Shown here one piece after another: positions 1 to 6,456 of a stretch of DNA of 9,419 bases. Within the stretch, counting starts at the first letter, position 1; each line of letters starts with the position of its first letter. Source of the stretch: an uncultured Alphaproteobacteria bacterium (GTDB lineage Bacteria; Pseudomonadota; Alphaproteobacteria; Rickettsiales; UBA1997); contig CAIUFU010000110.1 of the NCBI GenBank assembly GCA_903898475.1, positions 1-9,419 on the forward strand, written 5' to 3'. Below the pieces are notes generated by a model that ran no database searches, was not told the origin of the DNA, and saw nothing but the letters and a program-made list of their open reading frames with translations. The position numbers and the translations under genes were made by a program.

Positions 1-168
1 GGCAAGCGGTCGCGGCGATCACGCTTTTCATCAACTCTGCAAGAACACAACGCCAATGTCGCAAGATATCGCAGCATCATGCAAAGCAGAGAGCAAAAAG
101 CTCCAGCAGCTGAAGGCGCTGCAGCTCCTGCAGCACAACCAAGTGAAGCCCCAGCCGCTACTAATTAA
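1..168 (+). CDS. 3' end of an unrecognised protein with Ala/Pro-rich tail (partial)
   Basis: An open frame runs from base 1 to a TAA at 166-168 and gives the last 55 residues of a protein that begins outside the window. The first half is basic and Ser/Arg-rich (it begins GKRSRRSRF and later reads NVARYRSIM). The last 25 residues are a low-complexity Ala/Pro/Gln/Glu tail ending EAPAATN. The codons here are richer in G and C than in addA. Ala-rich C-terminal tails are common on ribosomal and envelope proteins of alphaproteobacteria, but I do not recognise this one. It does not resemble the C-terminus of AddB, the usual upstream neighbour of addA. The gene lies on the same strand as addA, with 81 bp between them that hold a palindromic repeat. 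I am fairly sure it is coding and cannot name the product. Confidence 0.6.
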   Translation, partial: GKRSRRSRFSSTLQEHNANVARYRSIMQSREQKAPAAEGAAAPAAQPSEAPAATN

Positions 169-178
169 CCAAAACTTA

Positions 179-213
179 CAATGTCACCCTGAGCCTGTCG
201 AAGGGTGACATTG
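179..213. repeat. Palindromic dispersed-type repeat (CCCTGAGCCTGTCGAAGGG core)
   Basis: Perfect 12-bp arms at 179-190 and 202-213 flank an 11-base loop. The core CCCTGAGCCTGTCGAAGGG matches, from memory, a repeat seen in many unrelated bacterial genomes in the form TTCGACAGGCTCAGGGTGAC. It fills most of the gap between the upstream gene and addA. An RNA hairpin would form on either strand, but no T-run follows the right arm, so I do not call it an intrinsic terminator. The possible GTG start of addA at 205 lies inside the right arm. Confidence 0.8.
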
Positions 214-249
214 GAGTTTGCGAGAAAAGAACAAACATCTCAAAAACTC

Positions 250-3200
250 ATGAATAACCTCAATCTCTCCCAAACAGTTCATCTTCAACAAAGCGCCTCT
301 GACCCTAAAAATTCAGCTTGGGTTTTTGCATCCGCCGGTTCTGGCAAAACTAAAATTCTCACCGATCGCGTTTTAAGACTTTTGCTTGATGACATTTCGC
401 CAAGCAAAATTCTCTGCCTCACCTTCACCAAAGTTGCCGCCGCTGAAATGCAGCACCGTATCAATTCTGAATTGGCAAAATGGATTTTGTGTAGCGATGC
501 AGAATTAGTAAAAAAACTTAGCGATTTAAGCGGTAAAAATCCGACGCAAATTGATCTAAAAAAAGCGAGAACTTTATTTATCAAAATCCTCGATGAAGAA
601 GCCAAAATCAAAGTTCAAACCATTCACTCTTTCTGCCAAACTTTAATCAAAATTTTTCCATTTGAAGCCAAGGTAAAACCAACTTTTGAAGTGTTGGAAG
701 AAAGTCAGGAAAAACTGTTACTCAAACAAGCGCAAAAAGAAGTTTTGAAGAAAGCGCTGACCAATCTTGAGCTGAAAAACTTAGTCCAAAAAACTAACGC
801 CAAACTGCACGAAGAAAGCTTTACTGGCCTTGTTGCGAATCTTTTAAATAAAAAAGAACAGCTCAATGCTTTGAAGGAAAATTTTTTCGGAATTGAGAAT
901 GTGATTGCGGAAATTTTTAAGAATTTTGCGGTGTCAAAAAATCAAACTGATGCGGAAATTTTTGCTGATTTTTTAAGCCAAATTAATCGCCCTGAAAATT
1001 TTGCTCTAGCTTCGCGCTTAGAAGCAGGAAGCTCCTCAAAAAATGCCGAGACTGCAACCAAGATCAGAATTTTTTTAGATGATCCGATTTTAGAAAATTT
1101 CGAAACCTACAAATTGGCTTTCTTCACCAAAGAAAATGAGCCGCGTAAAATTTATGGCGAACCGGCAAAAGATCAGATAAATCTTAGCTTCATGACCGAT
1201 TGCCAGAAAATTATTTTAGATTTTTTGGACAAATTAAATTCACTAAAAATTGCCAACGACACTGCCCTGCTTCTACGTTTTGTTGATCACATTTTAGAAA
1301 ATTACTCGCAGCTAAAAAAACAAAATTCAGTTTTAGATTACAACGACCTAATCGTTGAAACCAACAGGCTCTTGGCTAATGCAGAATTTTCTGCTTGGGT
1401 AAAATTAAAAATGGATGGCACTTTCGACCACATTTTAATCGATGAGTCACAAGACACTAACCACCAGCAATGGAATATTATTAAAGCGCTGAGCGAAGAT
1501 TTTTTTGTCGGCGAAAGTTCAGCAAATAAAAATCGCAGCATTTTTATTGTTGGTGACGAGAAACAGTCGATCTACAGTTTTCAAGGCGCCGAGCCGAATA
1601 TTAGCGCCGAAATTTTTGAGTTCTTTGCGAGCAAACTCGGCGGCAATTTGAAAAAAATTGAGCTAAATAATTCCTTCCGCTCTGGCGCCAAAGTTTTGCA
1701 AGCGGTTGACCAAGTTTTCTCCGATCCAAAAAGAAAACACGCCATTAGCAAAGTGGCGGAATTTTCAGAACACAAACCAATCCGCGACGCCATTGGCAAA
1801 GTTGAAATCTGGCCGCAAATTCAAAAAGAAAAAGAAGAGAAAAAAGAAAAAAGCTACGATTGGCAAATTGATTTTACTGCCAAAAAAATTCCGCAAGAAG
1901 AAGAGGTTTTGGCCGAGATTATTGCGCGAAAAATTAAGTCACGAGTTGAGCTAAAAGAGCTAGATTACGGCGATTTCATGATTCTATTGCGCAATCGCAC
2001 CAACGGTTTTGACCGCGCCTTAACTAAATTTTTTCATCAATATCAAATCCCTTTCACTTCCGTTAGCCGCGTGAAATTTAGTGAAAGCCTGTTGATTCAA
2101 GATTTGCTTGCCGCCGCTAAATTTGTCACTTTGCCGCAAGATGATTTGAATTTGGCCTGCCTTTTGAAGTCGCCGATTTTTGAAATGACAGAAGAAGATT
2201 TACTGGAAATATGCCTGAAGAAAAATGGCGATAACAGCACGATTTATCAGGCTTTGGAGCATTTGCCAAAATTCTTTGAGGTGAAAAAAAATCTCGATGA
2301 ATTAATCGCTAAATCACAAAACCTCACCTGCTTTGAGTTTTTTTATTTTCTGCTTCACGAAAAAAATCATCAGCAAAATTTCATCGCGCATTTTGGAGTC
2401 GAAAGCCTGGAAATGCTGGATAAATTTACTTTAAGCGCCTTCGATTTCTCGCAAAATTTCTCTCCAAATTTGCAAAAGTTTCTGGAATTTATTGAAAGAC
2501 TCGATCCGAGAATTTCACTAGCGTCAGAAGAAAATAACCGCGTTCGCATCAGCACCATTCACTCGGCAAAAGGCCTGCAAGCACCTGTTGTCATGGTTTG
2601 TGACTGTGCTTATAATTTTAATCAATTGCTTAGCGCCAAAGAAGAAATTTCTTGGGTGGAATTTGGTAGCGATAAATTTCCACTTTGGTGTCGCAAAAAA
2701 GATGACGAAAATCGCTATTTAAAAAAGCATCGCGCCGAAAAATTAATTGAGGCGAAAGAGGAATATTTGCGCTTACTCTACGTAGCAATGACGCGCGCTG
2801 AGGATGAGTTGTATATTGGAGGATTTGGTAATTCGTCTGACCCTGAATCTTGGTATGAAGTGGTGAAGAATTCAGTTACTTGTGGGGAAATTGTGACGAA
2901 GGAAAAGTTTTTTGAAGCAATCACCCTTAAGCTGGACCTTGAGCTGGACGGGGTTTGCAACACCGTCCACACGTTCACTAAAAATGAACCAAACATTGAG
3001 ACGGGGTTACAAACCCGATCTCGCGCAGGTTCTAACGCAGGCATGACATCGAGAGAGATTGCTGCACGAAGCACTCAAAACCAAATCAACCATTCCCAAA
3101 TCAAAGGCCGCCTCGTTCACAAAATTTTCGAAATCATCGGCAAAAATTTTAGCGCCGACAAAAATTGGCTGCTGCAATTAGCTGAAAAAATTATTCAAAA

Positions 3201-3552
3201 AGAAGAGTTTTTGGATGAGAAAGAAAAAAATAAAATACGCAGCGAGATCTCTGAATTCATGGCGAGCGATCAATTTGAAAAGCTTTTTTTAGGCAAAGTG
3301 AAATGCGAAATCGAACTTGCCGGAGAAGTTGAAAATAAAAAAATTCTCGGACGAATTGATCTGCTAGTTGAGCGAGAAAATGAAATTTTAATCATCGATT
3401 ACAAATCGGATGAAACCTTACCAAAAATAACTCCCCAGCATTATTTAAAGCAGCTAGAAACTTATGCAAAACTAGTAAGAAATCTTCACCCTAACCTACC
3501 AATTAAAACCGGAATTTTTTGGACCGGATTTTTGAAATTAGAAATTTTTTAG
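250..3552 (+). CDS. addA: AddA, helicase-nuclease subunit of the AddAB double-strand-break repair complex
   Basis: UvrD/Rep-type superfamily 1A helicase fused to a PD-(D/E)XK nuclease. With AddB it unwinds and resects double-strand ends for RecA loading in the cytoplasm. Numbering from the ATG at 250 (1100 aa): Walker A AGSGKT 29-34; motif Ia TFTKVAAAEM 58-67; TIHSFC 124-129; Walker B LIDESQD 396-402; motif III with GDEKQSIYSFQGA 435-447; SFRSG 475-479; motif V TIHSAKGLQAP 769-779; motif VI YVAMTRAED 844-852. The nuclease part starts near GRLVHKIF 953-960 and keeps GRID 1034-1037, DYK 1050-1052 and QLETY 1068-1072, so both activities look intact. The frame is open back to a GTG at 205, but that codon sits in a palindromic repeat, so I prefer ATG 250, which gives the short N-terminus usual in this family; neither start has a good Shine-Dalgarno. 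Residues about 895-942 form an atypical insert between the two parts. No addB is seen beside it. The family is certain; the start is less so. Confidence 0.95.
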   Translation: MNNLNLSQTVHLQQSASDPKNSAWVFASAGSGKTKILTDRVLRLLLDDISPSKILCLTFTKVAAAEMQHRINSELAKWILCSDAELVKKLSDLSGKNPTQIDLKKARTLFIKILDEEAKIKVQTIHSFCQTLIKIFPFEAKVKPTFEVLEESQEKLLLKQAQKEVLKKALTNLELKNLVQKTNAKLHEESFTGLVANLLNKKEQLNALKENFFGIENVIAEIFKNFAVSKNQTDAEIFADFLSQINRPENFALASRLEAGSSSKNAETATKIRIFLDDPILENFETYKLAFFTKENEPRKIYGEPAKDQINLSFMTDCQKIILDFLDKLNSLKIANDTALLLRFVDHILENYSQLKKQNSVLDYNDLIVETNRLLANAEFSAWVKLKMDGTFDHILIDESQDTNHQQWNIIKALSEDFFVGESSANKNRSIFIVGDEKQSIYSFQGAEPNISAEIFEFFASKLGGNLKKIELNNSFRSGAKVLQAVDQVFSDPKRKHAISKVAEFSEHKPIRDAIGKVEIWPQIQKEKEEKKEKSYDWQIDFTAKKIPQEEEVLAEIIARKIKSRVELKELDYGDFMILLRNRTNGFDRALTKFFHQYQIPFTSVSRVKFSESLLIQDLLAAAKFVTLPQDDLNLACLLKSPIFEMTEEDLLEICLKKNGDNSTIYQALEHLPKFFEVKKNLDELIAKSQNLTCFEFFYFLLHEKNHQQNFIAHFGVESLEMLDKFTLSAFDFSQNFSPNLQKFLEFIERLDPRISLASEENNRVRISTIHSAKGLQAPVVMVCDCAYNFNQLLSAKEEISWVEFGSDKFPLWCRKKDDENRYLKKHRAEKLIEAKEEYLRLLYVAMTRAEDELYIGGFGNSSDPESWYEVVKNSVTCGEIVTKEKFFEAITLKLDLELDGVCNTVHTFTKNEPNIETGLQTRSRAGSNAGMTSREIAARSTQNQINHSQIKGRLVHKIFEIIGKNFSADKNWLLQLAEKIIQKEEFLDEKEKNKIRSEISEFMASDQFEKLFLGKVKCEIELAGEVENKKILGRIDLLVERENEILIIDYKSDETLPKITPQHYLKQLETYAKLVRNLHPNLPIKTGIFWTGFLKLEIF
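2945..2969. repeat. 25-bp imperfect palindrome inside addA
   Basis: Seven-base arms TGGACGG (2945-2951) and CCGTCCA (2963-2969) pair, then a G/A mismatch (2952/2962), then GTT/AAC (2953-2955 and 2959-2961) around a TGC loop. It is the better-preserved of the two palindromes in the addA linker insert. Confidence 0.65.
2998..3022. repeat. Second, more degenerate 25-bp palindrome inside addA
   Basis: Outer arms GAGA (2998-3001) and TCTC (3019-3022) and inner arms GGGTT (3004-3008) and AACCC (3012-3016) flank an ACA loop, with two unpaired positions on each side between the inner and outer stems. Aligned by length with the palindrome at 2945-2969, it shares 15 of 25 positions, including GACGGGGTT. 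The two are therefore probably copies or halves of one repeat type. Confidence 0.5.
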
Positions 3553-3563
3553 AATTTGATTTT

Positions 3564-4022
3564 ATGCCAATCAAAACCAACAAACAAATTAGTAAAATTC
3601 GCACTAATTTTCCCAAAATTATCCCTCAATCTAAAACCAGACTTCTACAACAATTTTTAGATGAGGGTGAGCATGAAGTTGAAGAAATTGAGATAACATT
3701 AAAACCTCACAATCCTTATGAATATGGCACTATCGGCCACCATGCTAGATTCTCCATCCCAAAGCAAAGTTTAGAATCTCTATCCACCTCTTTTGGATCT
3801 AACATTTCGGAAGAAGATATTAGAAGAATTTTTGCAGAGATTGTAGCAATTATGCAAAACCCAGAATCCGTTGCCAGACATTTAAAATCTTTGGATGATG
3901 CAATTGGAACAACGATTGCCACTCTTGAATATAGTGAAGCAGATTTGCCTCAATATTTAATTCCCGCTCGCGGATATTTTATCCTCGGCCCTCCTCCAGA
4001 AAATTATCAACCGCGCAATTAA
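3564..4022 (+). CDS. Unrecognised 152-aa protein; possibly the 5' part of a split gene
   Basis: I do not recognise this protein. It begins at ATG 3564, 11 bases after the addA stop; the frame is open to a TTG at 3519 inside addA, but the ATG is more likely. No strong Shine-Dalgarno is visible. The protein has a basic N-terminus (MPIKTNKQISKIRTN), an acidic stretch (DEGEHEVEEIEI), a helical-looking middle (SEEDIRRIFAEIVAIM) and a Pro-rich end (LGPPPENYQPRN). There is no signal peptide or membrane segment. The TAA at 4020-4022 is followed in the same frame by open codons that run into the next ORF, reading GRSLDQELLRREMAHD. The two may therefore be one 555-codon gene interrupted by a stop. The closeness to addA suggests co-transcription. 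Coding status is likely; function is unknown. Confidence 0.6.
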   Translation: MPIKTNKQISKIRTNFPKIIPQSKTRLLQQFLDEGEHEVEEIEITLKPHNPYEYGTIGHHARFSIPKQSLESLSTSFGSNISEEDIRRIFAEIVAIMQNPESVARHLKSLDDAIGTTIATLEYSEADLPQYLIPARGYFILGPPPENYQPRN

Positions 4023-4058
4023 GGTCGATCTTTAGATCAAGAGTTATTGAGACGAGAA

Positions 4059-5234
4059 ATGGCTCATGACATTAACAAGGAAGGTTTTACACCAAAATTC
4101 TTCGGTCTGATCAACCGCAACAAAGCTAATAAATTTGTAACAGACGGACATCTTTTTTCAGAAGATGCACAAGTGGCAAATTTACTACTCCACTCCAAAT
4201 ATTCGCACAGATTACATCATGAAGTTATTAGAAATGCCGTAGAAGCAGGAGAGATAGATTTATCAATTGGCGATAACAAAACATTGAGCCAGAGAGAATT
4301 ATTAAGACTACTCATAAACACCTCGAGCGTTTCTAGTCTTTGGGATCGCTTGATTGACTCTCTAGACGATAGTTTAATTCCAGTTAAATCAAAAACTTCT
4401 CCCCAAGATCCTTTTAGCACTCACGAAAATTCATATTCTGTAGAAAATTTTTCATATAGCAGCAGATCTCCTTTTACCATCAACTCTCTGATCACCTGCT
4501 TCGGCGCAGATTTGGGTGTGCCAAATTTACAACATTATCTTCTCAATAGTCATTGGAAGGAAGCGGCTCAAATGGTAGAAAAAGCAAGAGAGATAATTGA
4601 AAAAGATAACGGCGCGGCAGCAAATGCGAGTAAGTTTGATCCAGTTGAGGCTTTTATTAATTTTCGTATCACACCTTGTTCAAAACTGGCGAGACAAATT
4701 TATAATGAAAGCGGTAACGAACTTAGAAAATTAAGAAACAAGCTTTTGCGGACAACTCCCTACGCAGAAACCCCAGCAATTGCTACCGACTTTTCTAGCC
4801 TCTACACTAGTTGTATGAAATCACTCGCAACCATTGGATATCTCAATCCTGGATCTGTTGGCCCCTCACCCCTAAACACCTCTCCGCAGCAAGCAGAAAA
4901 ATCAACAAAATATCAGCCATATCAACAAGAGACTCCCAATCGTCAAACCGTAATACCTGAATTTTTACGAGCTATTTTGCCATCATTACCAAAATCTTCA
5001 GATAACATTGATAAAGGAATCAAAAAGAAAACTTCCGAACCAAAACCATTAGGCCGCACCCATGAATCTATGGATGATTATGCCGAAGAAAAATTCAAAA
5101 CTGCTAAAGAACAGCAACCAAAACCTCAACCAACAAAATTCAATCTTCGTAGCTTATATCAAAGATCACGAATTTCGCCTACAACTCCAACCGTAGCATC
5201 TCCTCAAAACTTGGGCGGCGGCGAATCACGCTAA
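4059..5234 (+). CDS. Unrecognised protein with disordered Pro/Gln/Lys-rich C-terminus
   Basis: I do not recognise this 391-aa protein (start ATG 4059; a TTG at 4047 in the same frame is the alternative). The first 260 or so residues look folded and largely helical, for example SQRELLRLLINTS, HWKEAAQMVEKAREIIEK and SGNELRKLRNKLLR. From about residue 265 on it is low-complexity, rich in Pro, Gln, Ser and Lys, and probably disordered. There is no signal peptide, membrane segment or catalytic motif that I can see. It follows the 152-aa ORF in the same frame, after a single TAA and 36 bases, so it may be the 3' part of one broken gene. Its last 18 codons overlap the end of lysA on the other strand. 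The disordered tail would suit a scaffold or secreted effector-like protein, but that is speculation. Confidence 0.65.
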   Translation: MAHDINKEGFTPKFFGLINRNKANKFVTDGHLFSEDAQVANLLLHSKYSHRLHHEVIRNAVEAGEIDLSIGDNKTLSQRELLRLLINTSSVSSLWDRLIDSLDDSLIPVKSKTSPQDPFSTHENSYSVENFSYSSRSPFTINSLITCFGADLGVPNLQHYLLNSHWKEAAQMVEKAREIIEKDNGAAANASKFDPVEAFINFRITPCSKLARQIYNESGNELRKLRNKLLRTTPYAETPAIATDFSSLYTSCMKSLATIGYLNPGSVGPSPLNTSPQQAEKSTKYQPYQQETPNRQTVIPEFLRAILPSLPKSSDNIDKGIKKKTSEPKPLGRTHESMDDYAEEKFKTAKEQQPKPQPTKFNLRSLYQRSRISPTTPTVASPQNLGGGESR

Positions 5235-6438
5235 ATTTATCGCCATCAACCAAAACTTCCGGAATCATCGGGCGGCAGTTGTATTCATTCGACATTGACG
5301 AACCGTAAGCGCCAGCCGAACAAAAGGCCAACAAATCTTCCGACTGCGGATAAATCATAGCGCGATTTGCGGCTAAAATGTCGGTGCTTTCGCAAACCGG
5401 ACCCGCAAGGTCGTAAGCCATTTCAACACCATATTTTTTAGTAACCGGCATGACTTCGTGGTAAGAACCGTAAAGGCCGGGACGCATCAAATCATTCATC
5501 GCGGCGTCAATTATCACAAAATTTTTCACGTCAGTTTCTTTCAAAAACAAAACTTTAGTAATCAACAAGCCGGCACTGCCAACCATTGCTCTGCCTGGTG
5601 CGATGGTCACGCTGACATCCAAACCTTCAATCACGTCTTTGATTAATTTGGCATAATCATTGAGCAAAAGTGTGTTTTCGTTTTTGTATAAAATTCCGAT
5701 GCCGCCGCCAAAATCTAAAGCGGAAATTTTGTGACCATTTTTTTTGAGAGTTAGGCAAAGCTCACGCAATTTTGCAAAAGCCAATTTGAATGGTTCAAGC
5801 GTGGTAATTTGCGAACCGATATGCATCGCAATACCATGAATTTCAAGGCTTGGCAGCTTTGACACCAAAGCGTAAATCGCCTCAGCTTTTTCAATATCCA
5901 CACCAAATTTATCGCCTTTGCGTCCGGTAGAAATTTTATCGTGAGTTTTAGCGTCAACATTGGGATTTACGCGCAGCGAGAATTTGGCTTTTTTACCTAA
6001 TTTTCCCGCAACTTCATTGAGCAAAAATATTTCGGCTTCTGATTCTACCGAGAATTCTTCAACACCATTTTTTAAAGCGAATTCCATTTCTTCGCGAGTT
6101 TTGCCGACTCCAGCAAAAACGATTTTTTTCGGATCAACTTTTGCTTTAAGCCCGCGAAAAACTTCACCAGCTGAAACCGCGTCAATTCCGGCTCCAAGCT
6201 TGCTCAAAATTTCAACTAAATGAATGTTAAAATTGGCTTTAATAGCGTAGCAAATTTTGTAATTGGCAATTCCGGCGTGTGAAAATGCATCATCAAAAGA
6301 TTGAAAATTCTCAACTAAAGATTTTTTGGAATAGCAGTAGAAAGGCGTTCCCACCGACTTAGCAATTTCAGAAATTGCAATATTTTCGACGAAAAGTTGA
6401 TCGCCGTTTTTTTGATTTTTGTAAGAGAGATGTTTCAC
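5179..6438 (-). CDS. lysA: Diaminopimelate decarboxylase LysA
   Basis: PLP-dependent fold type III (group IV) decarboxylase that converts meso-diaminopimelate to lysine and CO2, the last step of lysine synthesis. The 419 aa are full length. The PLP lysine is K67 in CYAIKANFN. HIGSQI lies at 206-211 and the phosphate-binding GGGIG at 244-248. PGR is at 281-283, CEST (catalytic Cys 349, Glu 350) at 349-352 and AGAYGSSMSNEYN at 376-387, with a canonical end VIRRRPSFEEML. One oddity stands out: the residue before PGR is Ala 280 (codon GCA), where the family has Glu (EPGR), which contacts the cofactor's ring nitrogen. The start is a GTG at 6436-6438 with no clear Shine-Dalgarno, but the N-terminus MKHLSY fits the family. 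It begins 18 bp after the pilin-like gene and overlaps the convergent unknown ORF by 56 bp. The identity is firm; full activity is less sure. Confidence 0.95.
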   Translation of the reverse strand: MKHLSYKNQKNGDQLFVENIAISEIAKSVGTPFYCYSKKSLVENFQSFDDAFSHAGIANYKICYAIKANFNIHLVEILSKLGAGIDAVSAGEVFRGLKAKVDPKKIVFAGVGKTREEMEFALKNGVEEFSVESEAEIFLLNEVAGKLGKKAKFSLRVNPNVDAKTHDKISTGRKGDKFGVDIEKAEAIYALVSKLPSLEIHGIAMHIGSQITTLEPFKLAFAKLRELCLTLKKNGHKISALDFGGGIGILYKNENTLLLNDYAKLIKDVIEGLDVSVTIAPGRAMVGSAGLLITKVLFLKETDVKNFVIIDAAMNDLMRPGLYGSYHEVMPVTKKYGVEMAYDLAGPVCESTDILAANRAMIYPQSEDLLAFCSAGAYGSSMSNEYNCRPMIPEVLVDGDKFSVIRRRPSFEEMLRLEL

Positions 6439-6456
6439 GAAAAAAACTGATTTAAA

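Larger units (their letters stand above)
2930..3075 (+). repeat. Palindrome-bearing in-frame insert in the addA linker
   Basis: This stretch encodes about 48 residues of AddA between helicase motif VI and the nuclease domain. It differs from its surroundings: few Lys or AAA/AAT codons, more G and C, and pieces such as DGVCNTVH and TGLQTRSRAG. It holds two related 25-bp imperfect palindromes, at 2945-2969 and 2998-3022, both built around GACGGGGTT and its near complement. It also has an 8-bp direct repeat, AGCTGGAC, at 2930-2937 and 2942-2949, and short arms TCTCG/CGAGA at 3019-3023 and 3050-3054. The frame stays open throughout. Known in-frame Rickettsia palindromic elements have a similar size and effect; whether this belongs to such a family is inference. 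The outer limits are approximate. Confidence 0.55.

Noticed and set aside
179..213. Intrinsic terminator of the upstream gene.
   Set aside because: The stem is strong but no T-run follows on the plus strand, and the sequence matches a dispersed repeat type instead.
2778..3074. Minus-strand 98-codon open frame antisense to addA.
   Set aside because: It arises because the palindromic insert is open on both strands; the rest is antisense to conserved AddA motif VI, with no support for a gene.
3532..3555. TTGAAA and TAGAAT near the end of addA as a possible promoter for the unknown ORFs.
   Set aside because: The gap between the boxes is only 12 bases, too short for a sigma-70 promoter, and such words are common in AT-rich DNA.
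4027..4038. Short inverted repeat GATCT-TT-AGATC between the two unknown ORFs.
   Set aside because: Five-base arms with a two-base loop cannot form a stable hairpin and no T-run follows, so it is neither a terminator nor a clear operator.
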